From DATMTS01 sp035564555 (GTDB taxonomy: Bacteria > Actinomycetota > Actinomycetes > Actinomycetales > Microbacteriaceae): 53,427 bases of DNA. The translations under genes and the position numbers were made by a program. Below are positions 1 through 8,676 of this stretch, piece by piece. Below the pieces are notes generated by a model. It saw only the letters and a list, made by a program, of their open reading frames with translations. It had not been told where the DNA came from and did not search any database. The DNA lies in assembly GCA_035564555.1 (NCBI GenBank), contig DATMTS010000117.1, forward strand, positions 1 through 53,427, in the 5' to 3' direction. Position 1 is the first letter of the stretch; the number at the start of each line of letters is the position of its first letter.

Positions 1-2
1 AG

Positions 3-980
3 TCAGAACAAGTGAGATGGTTTGCGCACGAGCGGCAGCCCGGCCCTGATGAGCTTGGCACGCACCGCGCGCTTCGTCCACATGTCGCGCCAGCCCCAAC
101 GGGTGAATCCTCGGACGCGCTCGCGTATGGCATCCTCGCGATTCTTCTCTGCGATGACCGTGGATGCCGCGTCGGCGACGGTCGAGCCATATTTTCCGTC
201 TCCGTCGGCCTCGGCCGCGATGTCGTAGTCGGGCCAATAGAAGTCCAGCCATCTTCGGCCATCCGGCAGGGCCAGCTCGTGCTGCAGTTCAGGATCGGGA
301 AAGCCGGCCTCCTCGATCACGAGGCGGCTGCCTGTCTCCAGCGGCCCGTCGGATAACGCGGTCGCGCGAGTCAGGACCGCCTCGGCTCGCCGGCTGCCGT
401 GATACGGGAGCAGTCGTTCGTGCTCGGCACGCACGCAATCGATGTCGGTCATCGGCACACCCGCACCGACGCGCGGCCCGCGCAGCGCGGCATCCATTGC
501 AACCAGCGCCGCCGCCAGAGACGCCTGCTTGCACAGTTGAATGAGGGAGTACTCCAGATTCGTGACCAGGATGCCGTCCGTAAGCGTGAGCGCGACCGGC
601 AGCCGGTGCGCGACGTGCACGACACCCGGGCGACGACGACCATGATCGCCGCCGGACAGCAGATACACGACGGCCGGCCACGGTCCCAGAATAGGGAGTC
701 CGGCAAGCGCGATCGCGGAATAGCCGGTGAATACCGGCGCAGTGAGTTTTGCCGCCGCCGCGAGGGTGAGCAAGCGGTAGCGCGCCGCGTCTTGCGCGGA
801 ACGAGACCGCGTATCGTCGGGCGCATCCGGGATGCGGTAGGCACCCGTTCGCACGAGCTGCACGTCGCCCGCGCGAGCGGCGGCGTACAGTCCGGAAGAC
901 CGGCCGGCCTCTCGCATGCTGCGCGCGAGGAGCAGACCGTGTCGATTCGCGGTCGACGACACGGATGAATCGTGGTGCAT
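3..980 (-). CDS. DUF559 / AbiEi-like protein of unknown role
   Basis: A 325-residue protein. Residues about 25-55 (GLYAAARAGDVQLVRTGAYR) resemble the winged-helix front of actinobacterial AbiEi-type antitoxin-like proteins. The C-terminal third has the pattern of the DUF559/Vsr-like nuclease fold: WLDFYWPDYDIAAEADG followed by a K/E/D-rich helix and RGFTRWGWRDMW. The ATG at 980 was chosen because a CAGACT hexamer lies 6 nt upstream and the residues before it look like antisense coding. No partner toxin gene is visible. Family membership is inferred from motifs; the substrate is unknown. Many actinobacteria carry several such paralogues without a demonstrated function. The stop codon falls at the window edge, so the gene is complete. 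Confidence 0.7.
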   Translation of the reverse strand: MHHDSSVSSTANRHGLLLARSMREAGRSSGLYAAARAGDVQLVRTGAYRIPDAPDDTRSRSAQDAARYRLLTLAAAAKLTAPVFTGYSAIALAGLPILGPWPAVVYLLSGGDHGRRRPGVVHVAHRLPVALTLTDGILVTNLEYSLIQLCKQASLAAALVAMDAALRGPRVGAGVPMTDIDCVRAEHERLLPYHGSRRAEAVLTRATALSDGPLETGSRLVIEEAGFPDPELQHELALPDGRRWLDFYWPDYDIAAEADGDGKYGSTVADAASTVIAEKNREDAIRERVRGFTRWGWRDMWTKRAVRAKLIRAGLPLVRKPSHLF

Positions 981-986
981 CGCTTC

Positions 987-992
987 AGTCTG
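987..992 (-). promoter_or_regulatory. Putative -10 box for the DUF559-like gene
   Basis: CAGACT on the minus strand, 6 nt before the ATG at 980. This matches the leaderless spacing seen at many other genes in the window. No convincing -35 is visible. Confidence 0.35.
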
Positions 993-1093
993 CGCGCTCG
1001 CTATCGCCGGAAATCGGATGTCGATGCGAATCTGATGAAGTTGTCGCACGGGCCATCTGTGGAAGCAGAGATGCGAGCCCGGCTCGCTGCCCG

Positions 1094-1157
1094 CCGAACC
1101 GGTTTTGCCCATCCGAACCGGGAACGTTCGCGGTTCGGATGGACAAAAGTGGTTCGG
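1094..1157. repeat. 64-bp palindromic element, copy 1
   Basis: Arms 1094-1120 and 1131-1157 pair at 24 of 27 positions, and the 10-nt centre is itself palindromic (GAACGTTC). A related palindrome lies at 9361-9424. This copy sits about 70 bp beyond the last gene of the Tad operon and about 115 bp upstream of the DUF559-like gene. A smaller palindrome (GCGAGCC-c-GGCTCGC, 1073-1087) adjoins it. There is no T-run, so a classical terminator is not shown. A REP-like or miniature element, or an operator, are other possibilities. Confidence 0.75.
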
Positions 1158-1229
1158 TCGAGGTCAGGGGCGGGAGAGCGGATGCGGAGAGCCGGCGCGC
1201 CGGCGCGCGGCGCGGCGCGATGCACGCGG

Positions 1230-2108
1230 TCACGGAGCGTGAGTGAACGCGCCGATGATGCCGGTCACGGCCGGGAACAGCAGCACGATGAAGAGCACCG
1301 GCAGAATCGCGAACACAAGGGGGAAGACGACCTTGATCGGCACCTTCATCGCCTTCTCTTCGGCGCGCTGCCGGCGCTTGATGCGCATCTCGCCCGCCTG
1401 CACGCGGAGCACGTCGGCAATCGCGATGCCATAGCGGTCGGCTTGCTGAACGGCACGCACGAATCTCTTCAAGTCGTCGCAACTCGTTCTGGTCAGCAGC
1501 GCCGCATAGGCGTCGAATCGCGAGCGGCCGAGGGAGATGTCCTGCAGGGTGCGAACGAGCTCATCGGCCAGCGGCCCGCTGCCGCCCTGCGCCGACTTCG
1601 CCATCGCGGCCTCGAAGCCCAGCCCCGCCTCGACGGCGATCGTCATCTGGTCCAAGGTGTCCGGCAGGGCGAGGAGGATCGCTTTCTGACGGTCGTCGGC
1701 CCGGCTGGTGAGGATCACCTCGGGTAACGCCCCGAGCAACACGGTGAAAGCGACACCGAGGACCATGGGGAAAGCGGCGTGCGCGAAGGCGAGCGTCATC
1801 ACGAGGACCAGCAGCGCCACGACGGTGACCACGAACCGGATGACGAAGAAGCCACCGACCGTCCACTGCCCGGCCCTTCCCGCATACATGATCTTCTTCT
1901 GCACCCATCCTGAGTACCCGGAGGGCATGACGGCGGCCAGGGTCTCGGCGAAGGTGCGACGCTCCACTCGCTCGCGTTCGGCCTGGCTGGGCGGAGCAAC
2001 GGCCGCCACCACGTCGGCTTTCGACGGCACGGCCGCGAACACGAGATAGACGAGGATCGCCGCACCGGCGGCGGTGCCTGCGATGGCGATGTAGGCGATG
2101 ATCGGCAT
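1230..2108 (-). CDS. tadC: Tad pilus inner-membrane platform protein TadC
   Basis: This 292-residue protein belongs to the type II secretion F (GspF/TadC) family. It is a polytopic membrane protein thought to form the assembly platform with TadB. Hydrophobic segments lie near residues 3-25, 83-130 and 262-288. The central cytoplasmic helical domain (LLALPDTLDQMTIAVEAGLG) carries the family signature. The ATG at 2108 follows a G-rich RBS and lies 10 nt after the tadB stop, so translation is probably coupled. It is the last gene of the pilus operon. The order TadA-TadB-TadC is typical of actinobacterial tad loci. Confidence 0.9.
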   Translation of the reverse strand: MPIIAYIAIAGTAAGAAILVYLVFAAVPSKADVVAAVAPPSQAERERVERRTFAETLAAVMPSGYSGWVQKKIMYAGRAGQWTVGGFFVIRFVVTVVALLVLVMTLAFAHAAFPMVLGVAFTVLLGALPEVILTSRADDRQKAILLALPDTLDQMTIAVEAGLGFEAAMAKSAQGGSGPLADELVRTLQDISLGRSRFDAYAALLTRTSCDDLKRFVRAVQQADRYGIAIADVLRVQAGEMRIKRRQRAEEKAMKVPIKVVFPLVFAILPVLFIVLLFPAVTGIIGAFTHAP

Positions 2109-2118
2109 CAGGAGCCCC

Positions 2119-3072
2119 CTAGAACTTCACTCGAACGGCGAAGATCATCCACACCGTTCCGATTGTCATGAGCGCTACGGCGACGGCAAGCGCAAGCCAG
2201 CCGAAGATGGAGGTGAAGAACGGGGCCAGATAGTGAGGACTGATGAACAGCACCAGCGCGAAGACCACGAGAGGCAGCGCGATCAGGATGATGGCGGACA
2301 TCCGGCCTTCGGCGCTCAACGCCTTCACCTGACGGCGGATCTGATTGCGCTCACGAATCGTCGCGGCGGTGCGCTGCAGCGTCTCGGCGAGGTTGCCGCC
2401 GGTTTCGCGATTGATGGAAATCGCCTGAGCGGCCCAGGTGAAGTCGTCTGATCGCATCCGCACGGCCGTGTCGGAGAGTGCGTCGCCGAGGTCACGGCCC
2501 AGGCGCGACTCGTTGACGATCCGAGAGAACTCCTGCGCCGTCGGAGGATCGGCGTGGCGGGCCACAGAGTCGATCGCCTGCGTGAGGCCATGTCCGGCAC
2601 GGAGGTTGCCGCCCACGAGTTGGAGCGTGTCATCGAGCTGGTCGGCGAACGCCGCGCGACGCCGACTGGTGCGCGCCGACAGCAGCAACAGCGAGAGCGG
2701 GAGCGCGCTCACCGCGAACAGCAGACCCCAGACGAGCGACCACCAACTGCCGAATCCGATCAGAACTCCGAACACCGCCAGTACGCACCCGAACGAGAGC
2801 ACGAGCAACGTGAAGGCCGCCGGAGTCGAACGGACGCCGGCCAGCTCGAGGCGTTCCTCCCGGAAGAGCACGCGGTTTCGCGGCGTCATGACGGAGTCGA
2901 TCGTCGCAACCGTCTTGTCTGTCACGCGCGTCAGCGTGGTGACGTGCTCTTCGCCCGGAGCGACACGACGTTCCAAGGCGACACGCTTCGGCGGCGGCGC
3001 CACCACGAGAAGCACCAGTACGAGAAGGGCGAGCAGCACCAGCACGATGCCAAGCGCGAGTTCGAGCGTCAT
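2119..3072 (-). CDS. tadB: Tad pilus inner-membrane platform protein TadB
   Basis: A 317-residue GspF/TadB-family membrane protein and partner of TadC in the platform that couples the TadA ATPase to Flp pilin assembly. An N-terminal membrane helix (about 5-22), two central helices (about 80-125) and two C-terminal helices (about 245-310) surround a soluble four-helix domain containing DQLDDTLQLVGGNLRAGHGL. The ATG at 3072 was chosen because GGAGGTG lies 6 nt upstream; the longer frame adds residues without a good RBS. It begins 49 nt after the tadA stop. Confidence 0.9.
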   Translation of the reverse strand: MTLELALGIVLVLLALLVLVLLVVAPPPKRVALERRVAPGEEHVTTLTRVTDKTVATIDSVMTPRNRVLFREERLELAGVRSTPAAFTLLVLSFGCVLAVFGVLIGFGSWWSLVWGLLFAVSALPLSLLLLSARTSRRRAAFADQLDDTLQLVGGNLRAGHGLTQAIDSVARHADPPTAQEFSRIVNESRLGRDLGDALSDTAVRMRSDDFTWAAQAISINRETGGNLAETLQRTAATIRERNQIRRQVKALSAEGRMSAIILIALPLVVFALVLFISPHYLAPFFTSIFGWLALAVAVALMTIGTVWMIFAVRVKF

Positions 3073-3121
3073 CGTGCACCTCCGTGGAATCGCGCGGAGT
3101 CCGTCCGCAGCACCGCGGGCC

Positions 3122-4717
3122 TCATCGTGGCCCCCCGGCGAGAAGCCCATCCCGTGGGACTGTCTGGAAGATGCTCATCGGCACGGCGACGTTGAGGTCG
3201 GCGAATTTCTCGACGACGCGTGGCACGACGCCCGTCGGCACGCCATGGCCCAGGAAGCGGCCCTCCGCGTCCATGCCCGCTGCGTAGTCGAACGTGAACG
3301 CCTCTTGCAACGTGACCACGTCGCTCTCCATGCCCTGCACCTCGGTGATGCTGACGATCCGGCGCGTGCCGTCGCGCAGCCTCGCGATCTGAACGATCAG
3401 ATCGATGGCGGATGCGATCTGCTCACGGATGGCCCGCAACGGCAGGTCCATGCCTGCCATCAGCACGAGCGTCTCCAGACGTGCGATGGCATCCCTGGGC
3501 GTGTTCGCGTGGATCGTCGAGATGGATCCTTCATGTCCGGTGTTCATCGCCTGCAACATGTCGAGACTCTCCCCGCCGCGCACCTCGCCGACGACGATGC
3601 GATCGGGCCGCATCCGGAGCGAGTTGCGCACCAGATCGCGGATCGACACCTCGCCGCGGCCCTCGATGTTCTGCGGGCGCGCCTCGAGCCGCACGACGTG
3701 CTCCTGCTGCAACTGCAGTTCGACCGCATCCTCGATCGTGATGATGCGTTCGTCACTGGGGATGAACGCGGACAGCACGTTGAGCAGCGTCGTCTTGCCC
3801 GTGCCTGTTCCGCCGGAGACCAGGATGTTGAGCCGGGCCCGAACCGATGCCTCGAGCAGCGTCGCCATGTCGTGGGTGAGCGTGCCGAATCGGATGAGAT
3901 CGGCCGCGGTATACGGCGTGCGAGAGAACTTGCGCACCGTGAGCGAGGAGCCGTCTACCGCAAGCGGCGGGATGATCGCGTTGATGCGGGAGCCGTCTTC
4001 GAGCCGGGCGTCGACGAGCGGCGACGACTCGTCGACCCGCCGCCCGACGCGCGAGACGATTCGTTCGATGACACGTCTCAGCTGCGCCTCGTTCGCGAAT
4101 CGACCGCGCGACCGGGCCAGGCGGCCGCCGAGTTCGACGTAGATCTGGTCGTAGCGGTTGACCATGATCTCGGTGATCTGGGGGTCGTCGAGCATGGCCT
4201 CCAGCGGACCGAACCCGAGCACGTCTGCGCTGATCTCGGCGATCAGGCGGTTGCGTTCGATCGCCGACAAGGCGACCTGTTCCGTCTCGACGATGCGGCC
4301 GAGCTCCTCCCGGGCGATCGCGTGCAGACGTTCCTCGCTGAGATTCGGGTCGTTCAGTCGAGTACCGATGCGACGGAACAGCTCCTCCGCAGCGCGCTCC
4401 TTGAGTTCGACGAGCGCGTCGTTCGGCGGCGCGTCGGGCGCGGAGTTCGTGAGGGCCGCCCACGCGCTCGAGTGCACGGATGCGCCGCCCGAACCGTCTT
4501 CGCCCGCTCGTTGTGCTGCATCGTCGACCGCATCCAGACCGACCGGGGCTCCGCCCGCCGGATCGAGGACGGGAGCCATCGCATCCGATTCGGCATCCAC
4601 CAGGTCCAGCCCGGCCGAAGGCGGCGCGACATACTCCGTCGGCACGCCGATCGCGGGTCCGCCTTCGTCGCTGCGGTGCGCACCACGCGCCCGCGCCAGG
4701 CGATCACTGAGGCTCAT
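3122..4717 (-). CDS. tadA: Tad pilus assembly/secretion ATPase TadA (CpaF family)
   Basis: A 531-residue hexameric secretion ATPase that should power Flp pilus assembly at the cytoplasmic membrane. The N-terminal 110 residues are low-complexity and acidic. The core starts near residue 130. Walker A is GGTGTGKTTLLN (about residue 310). The Asp box (IITIEDAVELQLQ), the Walker B region (GEVRGGESLDMLQAMNTGHE) and a His box (STIHANTPRDAI) follow in the family order. The start overlaps the stop of cpaE by the ATGA arrangement, so the two are translationally coupled. This is distinct from the tRNA deaminase also named tadA at 45.6 kb. Confidence 0.95.
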   Translation of the reverse strand: MSLSDRLARARGAHRSDEGGPAIGVPTEYVAPPSAGLDLVDAESDAMAPVLDPAGGAPVGLDAVDDAAQRAGEDGSGGASVHSSAWAALTNSAPDAPPNDALVELKERAAEELFRRIGTRLNDPNLSEERLHAIAREELGRIVETEQVALSAIERNRLIAEISADVLGFGPLEAMLDDPQITEIMVNRYDQIYVELGGRLARSRGRFANEAQLRRVIERIVSRVGRRVDESSPLVDARLEDGSRINAIIPPLAVDGSSLTVRKFSRTPYTAADLIRFGTLTHDMATLLEASVRARLNILVSGGTGTGKTTLLNVLSAFIPSDERIITIEDAVELQLQQEHVVRLEARPQNIEGRGEVSIRDLVRNSLRMRPDRIVVGEVRGGESLDMLQAMNTGHEGSISTIHANTPRDAIARLETLVLMAGMDLPLRAIREQIASAIDLIVQIARLRDGTRRIVSITEVQGMESDVVTLQEAFTFDYAAGMDAEGRFLGHGVPTGVVPRVVEKFADLNVAVPMSIFQTVPRDGLLAGGPR

Positions 4718-6027
4718 TGCACCTTCTCCTTTCGGCGAGCGCGCCCGCGATGCTGCACCGCGCGCTGATCCACCCGAAGCACGAGCGATCGGATCGACTT
4801 CGCGGCCGGGTCACGCGGGTCGTGATGGATGAACGGCACGCCCGCGTTGGACGCGAGAACGACCGCGGGCGAGCGGCGCACCTCGACGTCGATGCGTGCG
4901 CCGACGATGGCCTCTGCGTCTTTGGTCAACAGCCCGGTGTTCTTCTCGATGAAGTTGAGCACGACGTGCCGGTTCGGCGGCACGAGACCCAGTGCGACGA
5001 GCATCTCGAGTTCCGTGCGCAGCGCTCGCAGGCTCGGCACCGTCACGTTGGTGACGAACACCCCGTCGGTCGCGTGCTCGAGCGCCGCCAGCGTGTGTTC
5101 GCCCAGCCCCGGGCTGGTGTCGATGACGACGTAGCGGAACATCGCGGACAACCTGTCGATCAAAGCTCCGATGGCCTGTGGCGACACCGAGTCCGCGGCC
5201 TCCGGCGAGGGCGGTGCGGCAACGACGAAGAAGCCGTCCGAGTGGTGGGAGAGCAGCGTCTTGATCGCGACTTCGTCGACCTCCTGAGCGAGATCGACGA
5301 GGGAGTGCTGGGGGCGCAACTCGAGGGCGTTCGCGACATCGCCGAACTGCAGATCGGCATCCAGGAGCACAACCGAATTGGGCTCGACCTCCGCCAGACC
5401 GGCGCAGAGATTGACGGCCATCGTCGTCTTGCCCTGGCCGCCCTTCGGGGCGGCGACCACGATGACCTCCGCCCGCGCGCCGTCGCCGAGCGGCGGAAGC
5501 ACCCAGTCCTCGGTCTCCTCGGGTGGCTCTTCCTCGTCGGCCGCCGCGCTGTCGATCAGCTCGTCGAATCCAGGCACGAGGAACGCGATCGGATCCGCCT
5601 CCGCGGCCTCTGCTTCTCCGTCGTCATCGCTCTCGGTCTCCGGTTCCAGCCGTCCGGATGCGACGAGCCACTCACCGAGGCGGCTCAGCAACTCCTCGGT
5701 CGCCTGGTCGCTCGCCTCGGGACTGAGCACCGCTTGCATCCGGATGCCGTCGACCCAGTCTTCGAGGTCTGCGCGCTGTTCGCGCACGACGATCACGCCG
5801 ATACCCGGATACCTGTCGCCGACCGCCTGCGCGAGTTCGAGGGTTTCCGCAAAGCTCAGTAGCGGGCCGAGCAGGGCGACCCGCGGGTGACCTTCGACGC
5901 GATCGACGACCTCCTGGGCACCGAATGTCAGGTACTCGCCGGGAACTGACTGAAGGTGGGGACGAAGCGCTCGTTGCAGTCGCGCCTCATACTCGGCGCT
6001 GCGCGTGACGAGCAGATATCTGGTCAT
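4714..6027 (-). CDS. cpaE: Pilus assembly ATPase CpaE/TadZ (MinD/ParA-like)
   Basis: A 437-residue protein with a receiver-like N-terminal domain (about 1-130), an acidic linker (about 145-175) and a MinD/ParA-type ATPase with the deviant Walker motif APKGGQGKTTMAVNL near residue 190. In this family the protein localises the Tad machinery at a cell pole or focus. The putative receiver domain lacks an obvious phosphorylation signature, as in other CpaE/TadZ proteins. Its start overlaps the stop of cpaB by 4 nt and its end overlaps tadA by 4 nt, placing it within one operon. Confidence 0.9.
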   Translation of the reverse strand: MTRYLLVTRSAEYEARLQRALRPHLQSVPGEYLTFGAQEVVDRVEGHPRVALLGPLLSFAETLELAQAVGDRYPGIGVIVVREQRADLEDWVDGIRMQAVLSPEASDQATEELLSRLGEWLVASGRLEPETESDDDGEAEAAEADPIAFLVPGFDELIDSAAADEEEPPEETEDWVLPPLGDGARAEVIVVAAPKGGQGKTTMAVNLCAGLAEVEPNSVVLLDADLQFGDVANALELRPQHSLVDLAQEVDEVAIKTLLSHHSDGFFVVAAPPSPEAADSVSPQAIGALIDRLSAMFRYVVIDTSPGLGEHTLAALEHATDGVFVTNVTVPSLRALRTELEMLVALGLVPPNRHVVLNFIEKNTGLLTKDAEAIVGARIDVEVRRSPAVVLASNAGVPFIHHDPRDPAAKSIRSLVLRVDQRAVQHRGRARRKEKVQ

Positions 6028-6809
6028 TTGAAGACGTTTCCGCCGTCGCGCGGCGTCGAGCCGGCGGTGCTGGAGTCCGAAGTCTCGAGCGTGAGCCAGA
6101 TGCCGCCGTTGCCGCTTTGCTGCTGCTCCGCGGTGTAGACGAGCTTCTCTGCCTGGGCTGCCGTGACGGCGAGGGTCACCATCATCGTGCTTGCGCCCTG
6201 AGAGGGGGAACTGCTCGCAGTGGAGTTGCTCGAACTCGGGGCCGTGGTCGAACTCGGCGCCTGATAGGTGAGCCCAGGAGTGACCCGGGTGACGAGCACG
6301 CGGTGGTAGATGAACTGGGTGACGGCGATGTTCGTGGTGGCGGCGCTCGTGCTGGTGTGCGTGGAGTAGACGATACCGACCGTGCTGCCGGCCTGTACCG
6401 CTCCACCGACCACGCGGTCGACCACGAGCGGGATCGTGACCTGTTGCATGCCCTTCGGCACGGGCACCGCACCCGTCGACGCCGCAAGCGACTTCGGATC
6501 GGAGAACCGAGGCTTGACGAGCTGGTCGCCTTTCAAGAGGTCGGCGTTGGCGACCAACCCGCTCACGCTCGTGAGGTCGGTCACGATATCGGGCTGGATC
6601 GCGATCCTGGGCAGGCGCTCGATCTGCAGGTGATCCTTCACCGCTGCGCCCGTGGTGCCTTTAGGGATGTCATCTGTGAGCACGTACACGCTCTGCAGAG
6701 TCTGGCCGGCAGCGGCACGCGCGTCGGCTCCTTGGGTATAGAGGAAGAGTGCCAGTCCGCCGCCGACGGCGAGAATGACGGCGACGATCGCACCGATGAT
6801 CCGGATCAT
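6024..6809 (-). CDS. cpaB: Flp pilus assembly protein CpaB/RcpC (SAF domain)
   Basis: A 261-residue exported or membrane-anchored protein. An N-terminal signal anchor (MIRIIGAIVAVILAVGGGLA) is followed by an SAF-like beta-clip region (VYVLTDDIPKGTTGAAVKDH) and a second RcpC-type domain with LVVDRVVGGAVQAGSTVGIV. A Ser/Thr/Pro-rich linker lies near 180-205. The ATG at 6809 was chosen because it begins the signal anchor and has AAAGG upstream. In Gram-negative tad loci CpaB associates with the secretin; in this monoderm it probably works in the cell wall. The gap to the TadG-like gene is 63 nt. Confidence 0.85.
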   Translation of the reverse strand: MIRIIGAIVAVILAVGGGLALFLYTQGADARAAAGQTLQSVYVLTDDIPKGTTGAAVKDHLQIERLPRIAIQPDIVTDLTSVSGLVANADLLKGDQLVKPRFSDPKSLAASTGAVPVPKGMQQVTIPLVVDRVVGGAVQAGSTVGIVYSTHTSTSAATTNIAVTQFIYHRVLVTRVTPGLTYQAPSSTTAPSSSNSTASSSPSQGASTMMVTLAVTAAQAEKLVYTAEQQQSGNGGIWLTLETSDSSTAGSTPRDGGNVFK

Positions 6810-6872
6810 CTTTTGCGCCTTTCGAGTTGAGGAACTGTGGGTCGGCACGCCTCAGTCATGAGGGGCGTGTGG

Positions 6873-7856
6873 TCAGGAGGTGCGGAGGGTGAGCCGTACG
6901 AGGTAGGCGCCGAGGTCGTCGCCGGGGCCAGGGTCGCCGAGCTTGAAGACATCGCTGACCGAGACGTATTTCACGAAGTAGCCCTGCAGACCGCGCCAGT
7001 TGCCGCCGCCGGCCGGAATCGGCGCGGTCGGATCGACATAGGCGTTCGACCCGCTCACCTTGAAGCCGGTGAGCGTGAAGGCGGCGAACTTCGCGATGTG
7101 GAACTGCACGTTGTTGCCGGTTCCCATGAAGTCGTCGTAGATGGGAACGAAGATCGTGGTTCCCAACAGGGCGGCCAGCCCGGCGTCTGTGCACCCGGTG
7201 CCCGATGTGCTGTTGCCGGTCTTGCTCGCGATCCAAGGCGAGGTGATGTCGATGAAGACGGTGCAATTCGCTGACGGAAGCCAGCCGAACCCACCCGGCG
7301 CGTTCTGCAAGGGGCCGCAGTTGTGCCGCGTGACGGTTTCGTACTGCACGACGATCTTGGTCGGCGGGGTCTGGGGCGGGTTGTCCACGAACTCGCAGAC
7401 TCCGATCGCGAGCGCGATCGCCGGCCCGCTGACGGGCACGCCCCACTCGGCCGATCCTGCGGCACGCACGATCGTCGAACTGCCCACACCCGGAAGCAGG
7501 GATGCCAGCGGGTGGCGCACGCCCAAGTTGGCTGTCTGCACGGTCACCGTGACGAGATTGCTGGATGTGTTCACCGCCACGGATTGGATCGACGCGCCGT
7601 TCACCGGGTCATTCAGCCCCGCAATGCCCGAAGGGCTCGCCGACAGGCAACTCGGGGACGTCTCGTTCGCGGCGCACGTGATCGCGACCTGCAATGCTGC
7701 GGCGTCCGCCCCGTTCTGCAGGGAGGCCTTGTCCGAGTACAGCGCGCCGACGTCAACGGCGATCGCTCCGCTGCCCAGCAAAGGGATCAGCAGTAGCCCG
7801 AAGAGCACTGCGCTCGCGCCGCGCTCCTGGCGGATCAGCCTGTTCAACCTCCGCAT
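6873..7856 (-). CDS. TadG-like pilus-assembly protein (Tad domain)
   Basis: A 327-residue protein. The N-terminus has the Tad/TadG signature: a basic stretch with GASAVLFGLLLIPLLGSGAI forming a membrane helix (about 12-35), then ALYSDKASLQNGADAAALQ. The rest is a cysteine-containing extracytoplasmic domain (Cys near 58, 64, 157, 178 and others) with many Val/Thr strands. The start at 7856 overlaps the 3' end of the tadE gene by 13 nt. It is likely a minor pilin-like or pilus-associated surface protein. Longer upstream reading would run into tadE and lacks an RBS. Confidence 0.8.
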   Translation of the reverse strand: MRRLNRLIRQERGASAVLFGLLLIPLLGSGAIAVDVGALYSDKASLQNGADAAALQVAITCAANETSPSCLSASPSGIAGLNDPVNGASIQSVAVNTSSNLVTVTVQTANLGVRHPLASLLPGVGSSTIVRAAGSAEWGVPVSGPAIALAIGVCEFVDNPPQTPPTKIVVQYETVTRHNCGPLQNAPGGFGWLPSANCTVFIDITSPWIASKTGNSTSGTGCTDAGLAALLGTTIFVPIYDDFMGTGNNVQFHIAKFAAFTLTGFKVSGSNAYVDPTAPIPAGGGNWRGLQGYFVKYVSVSDVFKLGDPGPGDDLGAYLVRLTLRTS

Positions 7857-8242
7857 GGCATTGCTCCTACTCCCTGCAAGGGCAGCGACGCGCCGAACCA
7901 TCCGGTCAGAAGTTGTGCCTGATAGCTGATGGTCACCGTCATCGTGCCGCCGGCCGCACAAGCCGGGGCCGAGAACGCCACCTGAGCGCTCGAAACCGCC
8001 GGATTGAGCGCTGGCGCGCTGTTGATGGCCGCCGTGACGGCGGCTCCTTGGTCGTTGCCGATGGCCATCACGCGGGCAGCGGATCGCGCGGCACTGGTCA
8101 ACGAGATCTGCTCGTTGTATAGCCGGCCGAATTCGATCGCGCCGAAGACGATGAGGAGGATGACAGGCACGACGAGAGCGAACTCGACAGCCGTTGAGCC
8201 GCGATCGTTGCCGAACCGGCGGCCACTGTGAATTCGTCGCAT
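7844..8242 (-). CDS. tadE: TadE-family pseudopilin
   Basis: A 132-residue TadE-like minor pilin. The sequence GSTAVEFALVVPVILLIVFG after a short basic leader is the class III prepilin-like processing and membrane segment, with the conserved Glu five residues after Gly. The remainder is a small extracytoplasmic domain with two Cys. The ATG at 8242 has GAGGAGG about 8 nt upstream; the longer frame is less credible. It lies 80 nt after flp, and a perfect hairpin fills that space. Confidence 0.85.
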   Translation of the reverse strand: MRRIHSGRRFGNDRGSTAVEFALVVPVILLIVFGAIEFGRLYNEQISLTSAARSAARVMAIGNDQGAAVTAAINSAPALNPAVSSAQVAFSAPACAAGGTMTVTISYQAQLLTGWFGASLPLQGVGAMPCGG

Positions 8243-8266
8243 CTGCCTGCCTCCTCTCTTGATCCC

Positions 8267-8297
8267 GGTGCGGACTCCGCGAGGCGGAGTCCGCACC
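8267..8297 (-). terminator. Perfect 14-bp stem-loop between flp and tadE
   Basis: Arms GGTGCGGACTCCGC (8267-8280) and GCGGAGTCCGCACC (8284-8297) pair perfectly around a GAG loop. No T-run follows on the minus strand, so it may act as a partial terminator or as a 3' RNA-stability hairpin that keeps flp mRNA in excess of the downstream assembly genes. Confidence 0.7.
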
Positions 8298-8322
8298 GAT
8301 CGATGACGTGCTCGGACTCGGC

Positions 8323-8520
8323 TCAGGGAATGGGGATGCCGGCGAGCTTGGTGCCCACGCCGGTGAACAGACCTGAGAGTGCGACAGCGAGCGCTGCCAG
8401 TGCTCCGATGATGCCGACAGCGACGAGGCCTATGATCAGCCCGTATTCTGCGGCGTTGCCGTCTTCGTTCGACCGGAATGAGTTGATGCGCGCCTGCACG
8501 CGCGTGAATGCCTTGAGCAT
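8323..8520 (-). CDS. flp: Flp-family major pilin
   Basis: A 65-residue type IVb (Flp) prepilin. A short basic leader (RVQARINSFRSNEDG) ends at a Gly that precedes the hydrophobic helix NAAEYGLIIGLVAVGIIGAL. The Glu-Tyr pair (E-Y) at positions +4/+5 after Gly is diagnostic of Flp pilins. The ATG at 8520 has GAGGAG 8 nt upstream; an in-frame upstream ATG at 8559 is poorly placed. It is the structural subunit processed by the adjacent A24 peptidase, and it is followed by a strong hairpin. Confidence 0.92.
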   Translation of the reverse strand: MLKAFTRVQARINSFRSNEDGNAAEYGLIIGLVAVGIIGALAALAVALSGLFTGVGTKLAGIPIP

Positions 8521-8670
8521 GATGAGTCTCCTCGGGTTGTTCGGTAGCCGCCCGGCCACCGTCTGGTCGGGCTATGGTGCACGCGGTGCGCGTGTTGAAG
8601 CTGACGGTAGGCGCGTCGGCGTCCGGTCACCATACCCCAATGTGAGGGATACTCAGTTTTTTTGGAGTGG

Positions 8671-8676
8671 CGTCAA
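8671..8676 (-). promoter_or_regulatory. Possible -35 of an flp promoter
   Basis: TTGACG on the minus strand, followed by an A7 tract and a weak TATCCC at 19-nt spacing, lies in the 152-bp gap upstream of flp. It also overlaps the stop of the peptidase gene. The -10 is poor, so this is only a suggestion that flp has its own promoter. Confidence 0.25.

Noticed and set aside
1094..1157. Short coding frames with a HPNRERSRFGW-like peptide on both strands
   Set aside because: The same peptide appears on both strands because the DNA is a palindrome; it is not a protein repeat.
2438..4768. A 776-codon open frame on the plus strand
   Set aside because: It runs antisense to tadB and tadA and has only the Arg/Ser/Asp-rich composition expected of a high-GC shadow frame.
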